Positions 37,603-45,553 of a stretch of 64,000 bases of DNA are shown here, in pieces. The notes below the pieces were generated by a model that did no database searches, had not been told where the DNA came from, and saw only the letters and a program-made list of their open reading frames with translations. Both the position numbers and the translations under genes were made by a program. Position 1 is the first letter of the stretch, and each line of letters opens with the position of its first letter. Source of the DNA: Alteromonas sp. BMJM2. Lineage in GTDB: Bacteria; Pseudomonadota; Gammaproteobacteria; Enterobacterales; Alteromonadaceae. The stretch spans positions 1-64,000 of the forward strand of contig NZ_JAPVOT010000008.1 in the NCBI RefSeq assembly GCF_027257845.1, given 5' to 3'.

Positions 37603-37901
37603 CAATTTAAAGTCGGATCTCACTGTGCTTTCTGCAGTGAAAGCTTGTTAGTAACAAACAACAAGACCTGAGTTTTTGAGTGAAAAAACGATAAAATTTG
37701 AATAAACGAGAAACTTTCTCACCAATTTTCGTTTCTCTGTGTTACGTTCATATGCGAGTTCAGCTATATTTTCATTAGACGTTGTACAAGCTGAGGGGTA
37801 GATTGGCCTTTTTCAACCATGTTTCACAAACGGACGTTGGCCTATCAAGGCATCATCTTAGATACACAAAGTCGTACTATCTATTAGCGTTAGGAGAGAT
37901 T

Positions 37902-40250
37902 TTGACCAGCTCAGTATTGCCGCCAAACGAACAAGCGCGAATAGAGGCCCTACGTAGCTTAGAGATATTGGACACCTCTCCAGAAGAACGGTTTGATAGA
38001 ATTACGCGTCTGGCCGCGCAGTTATTTTCCTGTGAATTTGCATCCATTTCTCTAATAGACTCAACACGACAATGGTTTAAATCGAAAGTTAACTTTGATG
38101 TTGATGAAACATCACGGGATATCGCCTTTTGTGCCCATGCTATTTTAGAAACCGATGCGTTAGTTGTACAAGATACGCATGAAGACAAACGCTTCTCCTC
38201 AAACCCCTTTGTGGTGGAAGACCCTCACATACGCTTCTATGCGGGGATAAAACTTATGGTTGAGGGGCAGGCCGTTGGAACCGTTTGTGTTTTTGATACT
38301 ACTCCGAGAACTTTTTCTTCGCAGCAGCTCAAGTTCCTTAAAGATTTAGGTAAATTGGTTGAACTAGAGCTAAAGCGAACCGATCTTTCCTTACTCTCTC
38401 AAGAGCTCGATATAAAGCAACAAGAGCTTATTGAATCGCAAAAACTATTGCGGGTGCGCAGTACAATCCTCGAAAAAGTGGTTAATACAGAGCCGCTCAC
38501 TTTTATGCTTGAAAATATCGTCGCTGCCGTTGAAAAAGAATATATAGGGCAGATTTGTAGCATTCTTTTATTAAAGGGTAACCAATTAAGATTAGGCGCG
38601 GCGCCTTCATTGCCACAGTTTTATAACGATTTAATAGATGGTGTTGAAATTGGCCTTGGGCAGGGCGCCTGCGGCACAGCGGCTTTCATTAATGAAAGAG
38701 TCATTACAGAGGATTTACGTACCCACAGTTACTGGACATCTTGGCGTGACGCGGCTAAGCAGGCTGAATTAGGTGCTTGTTGGTCACAACCAATTTGTGG
38801 TTCAGATGGAAAGGTCCTAGGTACCTTTGCTATCTACCACAAAGAAGCGGGCGCCCCATCAGATGAGGACATTACGCGCATAGAGTATTTTGCCCATGTA
38901 GCGAGCATTGCTATAGAGCGAGATAGGGCCGATGAAATTATTTGGCGTCAGGCTAACTACGATAGTTTAACTGGGTTACCAAACCGTCATTTTATGGAAG
39001 ACAACCTGTTACACGCTTTACGTTCGGCTGAACGCCTTTCTTCGAAGGTTGCAGTGATGTTTCTCGATTTAGATCATTTTAAAGACATTAACGACACCAT
39101 GGGACATGGTGTTGGTGACGAGTTACTGGTTCATTGTGCTCGACGCATTGAGGGTTGTTTAAGGCAAAATGACAGTGTTGCTCGGTTAGGCGGCGATGAA
39201 TTCGTCATCATCATCAACAATTTTGACGATGTTAAACATGTTGAGCGAGTGACCCAAGATTTACTGTCGTCACTGTCTAAACCACTGACTATCGAGAACG
39301 AGATTATTCACACCAGCGCCAGTATTGGTATAACACTCTATCCCGATGATGCGCAAGACGTAAGTAGTCTGCTTAAAAATGCCGACCAAGCCATGTTTCG
39401 CGTAAAGGCAAGTGGTAGAAATAGCTATGAGTTTTACACGGACAGTATGCGCGAGGCAGCTGTTAAAAGGTTGGGGCTGCTAAATGATTTGCGCTATGCC
39501 ACGCAAAACGATGAGTTTTTTATTGAATATCAACCTATTGTGGCATTAGACAGTGGCGACATTCACAAAGGGGAAGCGCTAATTAGGTGGAATCATCCCA
39601 AACGAGGACTGATAAGGCCTGATGATTTTATTCCGCTAGCTGAAGAGTCAGGTTTAATTATTGAAATAAGCAACTGGGTTTTTTCTCAAGTATGCGACGA
39701 CATAAATCGTTGGAGAAAGTCTTATTGCAGAGACTTACAGTTAAGCATTAATACATCAGCGAGCCATTATTTTAGTTCAGAGCCCAATATTATGGAGTGG
39801 ATGACTGCACTATTGCAGACCAACACACCATCAAGTGCTTTGTTAATTGAAATTACCGAAAGCTTGTTAATGGACGCTGATGAAAGAGTCTCACAAAAGC
39901 TATTTCAGTTCCGCCAGGCTGGAGTAAGCATTGCGCTAGATGACTTTGGTACTGGGTACTCCTCCATTTCCTATCTTAAGAAATTTCCCACCGATTATAT
40001 AAAAATAGACAGAAGCTTTGTTAATTCGATGACAGAAGTTAGCAACGACAAAATTCTTTGCGAGGCCATTATTGTTATGGCGAAAAAACTCGGTATTCAG
40101 GTGGTTGCAGAGGGCATTGAAACAAGTGAACAGCTCAACATATTAAAGGGTATGGGGTGTGAATACGGTCAAGGCTATTACTTTTCAAAACCAGTCAGTA
40201 AGTCGCAATTCGAATCTATACTCATGGATCAAAAGGAAGAACAAAAGTAA
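37902..40250 (+). CDS. GAF-GAF-GGDEF-EAL cyclic-di-GMP signalling protein
   Basis: Probable bifunctional c-di-GMP enzyme. Domain order: GAF1 (about 20-165), GAF2 (about 195-355), GGDEF (about 365-530, motif GGDEF near 430), EAL (about 545-775, motif EALIRW near 558). Both catalytic motifs are intact, including DDFGTGYSS and VVAEGIETSEQ of the EAL core. There is no membrane segment, so a soluble ligand or redox signal is likely sensed. I start at TTG 37902 (782 aa), preceded by TAGGAGA at 37891-37897. A frame open from 37782 lacks a ribosome site and adds 40 residues with no domain. Monocistronic. Confidence 0.9.
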   Translation: MTSSVLPPNEQARIEALRSLEILDTSPEERFDRITRLAAQLFSCEFASISLIDSTRQWFKSKVNFDVDETSRDIAFCAHAILETDALVVQDTHEDKRFSSNPFVVEDPHIRFYAGIKLMVEGQAVGTVCVFDTTPRTFSSQQLKFLKDLGKLVELELKRTDLSLLSQELDIKQQELIESQKLLRVRSTILEKVVNTEPLTFMLENIVAAVEKEYIGQICSILLLKGNQLRLGAAPSLPQFYNDLIDGVEIGLGQGACGTAAFINERVITEDLRTHSYWTSWRDAAKQAELGACWSQPICGSDGKVLGTFAIYHKEAGAPSDEDITRIEYFAHVASIAIERDRADEIIWRQANYDSLTGLPNRHFMEDNLLHALRSAERLSSKVAVMFLDLDHFKDINDTMGHGVGDELLVHCARRIEGCLRQNDSVARLGGDEFVIIINNFDDVKHVERVTQDLLSSLSKPLTIENEIIHTSASIGITLYPDDAQDVSSLLKNADQAMFRVKASGRNSYEFYTDSMREAAVKRLGLLNDLRYATQNDEFFIEYQPIVALDSGDIHKGEALIRWNHPKRGLIRPDDFIPLAEESGLIIEISNWVFSQVCDDINRWRKSYCRDLQLSINTSASHYFSSEPNIMEWMTALLQTNTPSSALLIEITESLLMDADERVSQKLFQFRQAGVSIALDDFGTGYSSISYLKKFPTDYIKIDRSFVNSMTEVSNDKILCEAIIVMAKKLGIQVVAEGIETSEQLNILKGMGCEYGQGYYFSKPVSKSQFESILMDQKEEQK

Positions 40251-40472
40251 AAAAAGTCTCAGTGCTTAGCTAATCATAAAAGGGACAGGCTTTGAATTGA
40301 CCTCGTTTAATTGTCATAGCTCATATTATACTGACAGCCTCGTTGAATAAATTCTGGCTTCAACTGAAGTGAACTATGATTTGTTCCTATGTCGCCTAGG
40401 CGATAGTCGTCATTTGACCTTGAGTTCAATCAAAGAGCAGAGCTTTGCGTTTTTAGTTAGACAATAGAAAGA

Positions 40473-40500
40473 ACAAGAGCCGCAATTTTGCGGCTCTTGT
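40473..40500 (-). terminator. Rho-independent terminator of the 40.5 kb unknown gene
   Basis: ACAAGAGCCGCA (40473-40484) pairs with TGCGGCTCTTGT (40489-40500), 12 pairs with a 4-base loop. The minus strand continues TCTTTCTATTG. Lies 16 bases past the stop of the unknown gene. Confidence 0.75.
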
Positions 40501-40515
40501 CACTTAGTATTGAAA

Positions 40516-41010
40516 CTAAATCCCCTCCGGAAAAAGTGATTCTTTTGTTACAACCTGTATACTTTCGATAACGTAGCGAACGTCGTCATCTAGTTTTTCA
40601 TTTTTAAGGGCCAACGCTCGGTTACGCTCAAATAGTTCAGTGTGGCTTTTCAGCCGTTTACCCATTTTTCTCCATGCCTGAACTCTGGCTTCGTACGGCC
40701 ATGCTTCAAGTTCAATGGGGTGAGAGTCTAACTGAGTTAAGAGCATTGTCGCAGCTGTAGCCATCGACATCCCACCTGGCCAATTTGGATTTTGGTTTTC
40801 CGGATCAAAGGATACAAAGGCCGTCATCATAGGGCCATACGTTTTAAGCCAGTCGTAGTATTTGTTGAAGGCTTTTTCATCGTATTCTTCAACATCAAAG
40901 TTGTAAGACTTGCGATCAGAAACCGTGACTCTAGACGGCGTGTTATCCACATAAACAGCTGTGGTTGTCGTTGAGGTAGTTATCGCAGGGGCATCGGTGG
41001 CGACTGGCAT
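40516..41010 (-). CDS. Unknown protein, 164 aa
   Basis: I do not recognise this gene. It encodes an acidic protein without signal peptide or membrane segment. A Thr-rich N-terminal stretch (about 8-30) is followed by a predicted helical region with KYYDWLKTYGPMMTAF and WPYEARVQAWRKMGKRL. It has its own terminator, so it is probably expressed. The 5' end is unusual. The same frame continues 27 codons upstream of the ATG to 41091 without ATG, GTG or TTG and encodes a Gly-rich peptide. The GGAGG before the ATG is about 13 bases away, longer than normal. The true start may therefore lie upstream, or be lost by a frameshift. Confidence 0.6.
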   Translation of the reverse strand: MPVATDAPAITTSTTTTAVYVDNTPSRVTVSDRKSYNFDVEEYDEKAFNKYYDWLKTYGPMMTAFVSFDPENQNPNWPGGMSMATAATMLLTQLDSHPIELEAWPYEARVQAWRKMGKRLKSHTELFERNRALALKNEKLDDDVRYVIESIQVVTKESLFPEGI

Positions 41011-41549
41011 AGTATCATCTACCCCTCCTACAGTTAATCTTCCGCCTTTGCCTAGTCCTCCCTCTACTTCTTGGGCCTTGATTATTCCTCTTCACGATCA
41101 ATTCCTCTGATAAAGATAAGATATAACCGAGACAGGCAGTTTTTGATGATTTAATACAACACCTGAATTCGGTGCTGAACAAAAGATTACGGAGATTGAA
41201 GACTCACCTTTGATGAGACTGGTAGGTCGAAATTACCTTTTGACTACTCAACAGTGTAAAAGTAGCACCTCGGAGGATAGGGAACAAGTAAATTGATCAA
41301 GTGATGATCAATTTGCATCTCTTAAAAAAGCTGAAATGAAGAGCGATTTTTAAAACGTTCGATCTCTACAGTATTGGCAGCTAAACTCGCTAGACAATCT
41401 AAGACGGACGTTCGCTACATTCAATTAATCGCGTATCGAACGAGTAGAGATTAATAGCGTTACTGCCAAGGCAGGCACTACCATTAAACTCACTCGGTCT
41501 TTTTGATTACGCTTTCGCTATCTAAATTAGATAGAAACATCGACTTTCT
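41011..41549. other. Intergenic stretch between unknown gene and OYE
   Basis: 539 bases. The first 81 are open in frame with the unknown gene (see that entry). A perfect 10-bp inverted repeat lies at 41290-41314. No further gene, mobile element or RNA is recognised. Confidence 0.55.
41290..41314. repeat. Perfect 10-bp inverted repeat
   Basis: AAATTGATCA (41290-41299) and TGATCAATTT (41305-41314) separated by AGTGA. No T run follows, so it looks more like an operator or cruciform than a terminator. Confidence 0.7.
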
Positions 41550-42647
41550 TTATGATAACGAGCCAAGCGATTTCCCTGAATACTGTTCTAACTCGTCTGT
41601 GCGACCTTCTTTAATTTTGTTCGCCCAACTTGGGTCTTGGAGCAAGGCTCTACCTACCGCCACTAAGTCAAATTCACCAGCGCCTAAGCGCTCTAATAGA
41701 TCATCTACAGAGCGAGTGTTTGAGTCCTCCCCTTTAAACGCACCAAAAAAGTCATCGTTCAAACCCACAGAGCCTACGGTGATTGTGGATTTTCCGGTGA
41801 TTTTTTTTGTCCATCCGGCCAAGTTTAATTCGCTGCCGTCAAACTCACTTTCCCAATAACGGCGCTGAGAGCAATGGAAAATATCAACGCCAGCTTCGCT
41901 TAAAGGATGTAAAAACTGCTCTAGTTCTTGAGGTGTCTGAGCAAGTCGAGCAGTGTAGTCTTGTTGTTTCCATTGAGAGTATCGAAGTACAATGGGAAAG
42001 TCTGGTGATGTTGCTGCTCGGATAGCTTTTATAATCTCAACGGCAAACCGACCGCGATTTTCCATATTGCCACCCCAACTATCCGTGCGTTGGTTAGTAC
42101 CCTCCCAGAAAAACTGGTCAACTAAATATCCATGGGCACCATGGATTTCAACGCCGTCCATACCAATACGTTTTGCATCAGCCGCGGCTTTGGCAAACGC
42201 TTCAATCACAGACTCGATATGCGCTACGGTCATGGGCTCTGCACCTTGCTTACCAGGCTTAAACAAACCAGAAGGGCCAGCGCTGGGCAGCTCAGGGAAG
42301 GGAGCATTTTCAGCAACACGAGCCATACCAACATGCCATAATTGTGGCATTATTTTCCCGTCAGCATTGTGAACTTCGTCTACTACCTGTTGCCAACCAA
42401 CCAGTGCATCGTCTCCGTGAAACCGTGGGATAGTAGCGCCCATTGTCGCCACTTTATCATTTACGGTTGTACCCTCGGTAATGATAAGTCCAGTGCCGCC
42501 CTCTGCACGTCGTCGATAATATCCAGCTACATCACTAGTTGGCACACCATTAGGTGAAAACTGTCTCGTCATTGGTGCCATTACAATACGGTTAGTGAGT
42601 GATAAACCTTTATTCTTAAAAGGAGTAAAAAGTGTGTTATTTGACAT
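41550..42647 (-). CDS. Old yellow enzyme-family NADH:flavin oxidoreductase
   Basis: FMN-dependent ene-reductase of 365 aa. Family signs are NRIVMAPMTRQFSPNGVPT, ITEGTTV, PQLWHVG, the active-site block HGAHGYLVDQFFWEGTNQRT, NRGRFAVEII, and AVGRALLQDPSWANKIKEG near the C-terminus. Such enzymes reduce activated C=C bonds; the natural substrate is unknown. I start at Met 42647 (MSNNTLFTPF). A frame open to 42713 would add 22 hydrophobic residues not seen in the family. Monocistronic, diverging from the Yellow-like gene. Confidence 0.9.
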   Translation of the reverse strand: MSNNTLFTPFKNKGLSLTNRIVMAPMTRQFSPNGVPTSDVAGYYRRRAEGGTGLIITEGTTVNDKVATMGATIPRFHGDDALVGWQQVVDEVHNADGKIMPQLWHVGMARVAENAPFPELPSAGPSGLFKPGKQGAEPMTVAHIESVIEAFAKAAADAKRIGMDGVEIHGAHGYLVDQFFWEGTNQRTDSWGGNMENRGRFAVEIIKAIRAATSPDFPIVLRYSQWKQQDYTARLAQTPQELEQFLHPLSEAGVDIFHCSQRRYWESEFDGSELNLAGWTKKITGKSTITVGSVGLNDDFFGAFKGEDSNTRSVDDLLERLGAGEFDLVAVGRALLQDPSWANKIKEGRTDELEQYSGKSLGSLS

Positions 42648-42842
42648 TAGGCTTTTCTTAAATTGGGTAATTAATATTGAAAAAAATAGTAACCTGAGAG
42701 GTGGCGAAGTCAATTTTCTATTGGTGATAGTAATTTATAAATCATCGCGGTGTATACCAATGTAAACTTTCAGCCTCATTTTTAAGTATTGAGTTACATG
42801 CATTTTATTAGTACCGCAAAAAATAATCACAGAGAGGAAGTT

Positions 42843-43883
42843 ATGACACGAAAAAGGACAACGGCTTTAGTCGGGCTTTTATGTAGCAATGTATTTTTTA
42901 ATGTAGCAACGGCGCAGGCGGTGAAAGTAGCAGAGCTAGAAGGAACACAGATTACGGGTGTGACAGTGAGTAGCAAAGGTCGCCTGTTCGTCAATGCCCC
43001 GAATTGGCGTGATGGTGTGGATTTTAGCGTTGCTGAAATTTCGATGAAGGGAGAAGTTAGTAAGTATCCGAATAGCTCAGCAAATCGCTGTACTAGCGAT
43101 AGTCTTGTAAAAGATGACTGCTTTCTTGCTGTGCAGTCGGTAGTTGCGTATAAAAATAAACTGTATGTGCTTGATACTAGAAACCCAAAATTTAAAGGTG
43201 TAGTCGATGCCCCGCGCGTGTTTGTTGTTAATTTGGATACTGACGAAATAGAGCGAATATTGACGCTGTCAAAAAATGCTTACCATCCAGATTCTTATAT
43301 TAATGATCTTCGCGTAGATGATAAAACGCATCGAATTTATATGACTGACTCGGGACATGCAGGGCTGGTTGTATACAATTTAAATGACGACTCGAGTTAT
43401 AGAGTACTTGATAACCATCCATTTACCAAAGCAGAAGTGGAGACCTTATCGATAAAAGGGAAGCCGTTTAATATGCAGGTGCAATCAGATGGTATCGCCC
43501 TTGATAGGTTGAATGACACACTTTATTTTCACGCGTTATCGGGCTATTCACTGTATGCAATAGATACAGCGGATATCAGCAATGACGCTAGCGCTAATGT
43601 CGCTAGGAACGTGCGCACTGTAGCGCAAACCGGTGCGCCCGACGGTATGCTTTATCATAATGGCAATTTATATTTAGCTGATTTAGAGAGGCAACAAGTT
43701 CAGTATTTAACACCTAGCCAGTCGCTAGAGACATTGGTGGAAGGGAGCGCTGTTAATTGGGCTGATACTTTTAGTGTTTATGAAAACACGCTTTATTACA
43801 CTAATAGCAAAATTCAAGACGCCGGTGATGATGTGAGTAATATGTCGTTTGAAGTTTACAAGGTACCTTTACCAGCACAATAA
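42843..43883 (+). CDS. Secreted Yellow/MRJP-family beta-propeller protein
   Basis: A 346-aa exported protein related to the major royal jelly/Yellow family (PF03022-like six-bladed propeller). Family signs are YVLDTRNPKF, YINDLRVDDKTHRIYMTDSGH, GLVVYNL, SDGIALDRLNDTLYFHALSG and a final IQDAGDDVSNMSFEVYKV. Bacterial members are of unknown function; the substrate-binding cavity has been linked to amines and tyrosine derivatives in insects. I start at ATG 42843, after GAGGAAGTT. This gives a normal signal peptide ending ATAQA. An upstream start (42789) adds 18 residues and would spoil it. Confidence 0.8.
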   Translation: MTRKRTTALVGLLCSNVFFNVATAQAVKVAELEGTQITGVTVSSKGRLFVNAPNWRDGVDFSVAEISMKGEVSKYPNSSANRCTSDSLVKDDCFLAVQSVVAYKNKLYVLDTRNPKFKGVVDAPRVFVVNLDTDEIERILTLSKNAYHPDSYINDLRVDDKTHRIYMTDSGHAGLVVYNLNDDSSYRVLDNHPFTKAEVETLSIKGKPFNMQVQSDGIALDRLNDTLYFHALSGYSLYAIDTADISNDASANVARNVRTVAQTGAPDGMLYHNGNLYLADLERQQVQYLTPSQSLETLVEGSAVNWADTFSVYENTLYYTNSKIQDAGDDVSNMSFEVYKVPLPAQ

Positions 43884-43903
43884 CCAGTGTATAAATAGCA
43901 ATT

Positions 43904-43930
43904 GCCGTCGCAACGGAAGGTTGCGATGGC
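43904..43930 (+). terminator. Hairpin after the Yellow-family gene
   Basis: GCCGTCGCAAC (43904-43914) pairs with GTTGCGATGGC (43920-43930) with one G-T pair and a 5-base loop. A weak T-rich tail follows, so termination is only probable. Confidence 0.5.
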
Positions 43931-44030
43931 GTTCTGGTTCAAAGATTTTAGATACAAGTAGAACAATGAGATTTACAGTTTTAAATTAACGTGGCGAATC
44001 TGAAGAGTGCTTAGAACAAACACATTCTTA

Positions 44031-44303
44031 TTATAGAGGTACTTTTATTTTCAACGGTTGCTTTGCCACGCAGCAGCACGGCAGAATTTCATCATCATCA
44101 ATAAAAGCAAGCGGGTCGGTGGTATATTCCACTTCACCTTCAAGGAGCTTGGTTCTGCACGCGCCACAAAAACCCTCTCTACAGTGGTAGTGAATATTGA
44201 TACCAGCAGCTTCAATAGCGCTTAATAGGGTTTTATCGGCAGGGGCGTTGATCTGCCCCACATCGACAATGTCGATGCGGAGCATCTCGTTACTACTATT
44301 CAT
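44031..44303 (-). CDS. yfaE: 2Fe-2S ferredoxin YfaE
   Basis: Plant-type ferredoxin of 90 aa that supplies electrons to keep the diferric-tyrosyl cofactor of NrdB in repair. Four cluster Cys are in HCREGFCGACRTKL and the ILPCCCVA segment. It follows nrdB by 12 bases as third gene of the nrdAB-yfaE operon, the order known in E. coli. Confidence 0.93.
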   Translation of the reverse strand: MNSSNEMLRIDIVDVGQINAPADKTLLSAIEAAGINIHYHCREGFCGACRTKLLEGEVEYTTDPLAFIDDDEILPCCCVAKQPLKIKVPL

Positions 44304-44315
44304 TAAACTGCGTAA

Positions 44316-45446
44316 TTACAGTTCAAAGTCAGCGAAGTCTTCTTCACTTACCGCTGAGTCAATTTGACCAACAAGATAAGAACTAATCTCAGACTCTTGA
44401 GGAGCTACCTGTACGTTGTCTGAATTGAGGTAGTTATTCATCCAAGGCAGAGGATTGCTGCTAACATCAAACGGAGCATCGAAACCGATGGCTGTCATGC
44501 GCTGATTAGCAATGTACTCTACGTAAGAGCATAAGATTTCTTTATTCAGGCCAATCATTGAGCCGTTTTGGAATAAGTAATCCGCCCATTCTTTTTCTTG
44601 CTCAACGGCGTTCATAAAAATAGCACGAGCTTCGTCTTTACATTCTTCCGCAATCTGCGCCATTTCAGGGTCGTCTTTACCCTTTGCCCACAAATTCAAC
44701 ACGTGTTGAGTTGAAGACAAGTGAAGGTTTTCGTCGCGAGCGATAAGGCGAATAATTTTAGAATTACCCTCCATCAGCTTGCGTTCTGCAAATGCGAACG
44801 TACATGCAAAAGACACATAAAAACGAATGGCTTCTAGCGCATTCACTGAATTCATGCACAGGTATAGCTTTTTCTTAAGCTCGTACATACTGATAGTGTG
44901 GGCAATACCGTCAACCGTATGTACGCCTTCGCCTTGGGTTTGCCAAAGCTGGGTCGCAAAAATCAAATCGTCATAGTATTTAGAGATATCAGCAGCGCGA
45001 CGCTTTATTTCATCGTTTACCACGATGTCGTCAAAGATCTCACTTGGATCAGAAAACAAATTACGCAATATGTGCGTGTAAGAGCGAGAGTGAATTGTCT
45101 CGTAAAAAGACCATGTCTCAACCCAGGTTTCTAATTCAGGCAGTGAAATGATAGGCAAGAACGCAATGTTAGGGCTTCTGCCTTGTACCGAATCAAGTAA
45201 GGTTTGGTACTTAAGGTTAGAAATGAAAATGTGCTTCTCTGGCTCGGTTAATTTCTGAAAATCAACACGATCCCGAGTGACATCAACTTCCTCAGGGCGC
45301 CAAAAGAAGCTTATTTGTTTTTCAATAAGCTTTTCGAAAATGGCATGCTTCTGCTGGTCGTAGCGTGCAACGTTCACGGGGTTGCCGAAAAACATTGGCT
45401 CTAACAACGGGTTTGTACTTTGTTGATTAAACGTAGTGTATTTCAT
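44316..45446 (-). CDS. nrdB: Ribonucleotide reductase class Ia beta subunit
   Basis: Carries the di-iron tyrosyl radical that starts nucleotide reduction in NrdA. The 376-aa protein equals the E. coli length. The radical Tyr lies in [15 protein letters not shown]. Iron-ligand segments are [21 protein letters not shown]-like [13 protein letters not shown] and [13 protein letters not shown]. The tail [20 protein letters not shown] is the peptide that docks to NrdA. It follows nrdA by 107 bases and precedes yfaE. Confidence 0.97.
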   Translation of the reverse strand: MKYTTFNQQSTNPLLEPMFFGNPVNVARYDQQKHAIFEKLIEKQISFFWRPEEVDVTRDRVDFQKLTEPEKHIFISNLKYQTLLDSVQGRSPNIAFLPIISLPELETWVETWSFYETIHSRSYTHILRNLFSDPSEIFDDIVVNDEIKRRAADISKYYDDLIFATQLWQTQGEGVHTVDGIAHTISMYELKKKLYLCMNSVNALEAIRFYVSFACTFAFAERKLMEGNSKIIRLIARDENLHLSSTQHVLNLWAKGKDDPEMAQIAEECKDEARAIFMNAVEQEKEWADYLFQNGSMIGLNKEILCSYVEYIANQRMTAIGFDAPFDVSSNPLPWMNNYLNSDNVQVAPQESEISSYLVGQIDSAVSEEDFADFEL

Positions 45447-45553
45447 GATGACCTAACTAAAAACTTAATGATAAACGCGTATTTTTATTTGTGTTCTTGC
45501 TGCTATCTAGTACCTTGCGGCGCACCGCAAAGGCGCATGCAGTATCTAAAAAG

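Noticed and set aside
40278-40310. REP/transposon-end-like sequence (GGGACAGGCTTTGAATTGA)
   Set aside because: It recalls sequences near REP-associated elements, but there is no second copy, inverted partner or transposase in the window.
41992-42372. 126-codon plus frame inside the old yellow enzyme gene
   Set aside because: Lies entirely antisense to a well-conserved gene; composition follows from the codons of the real gene.
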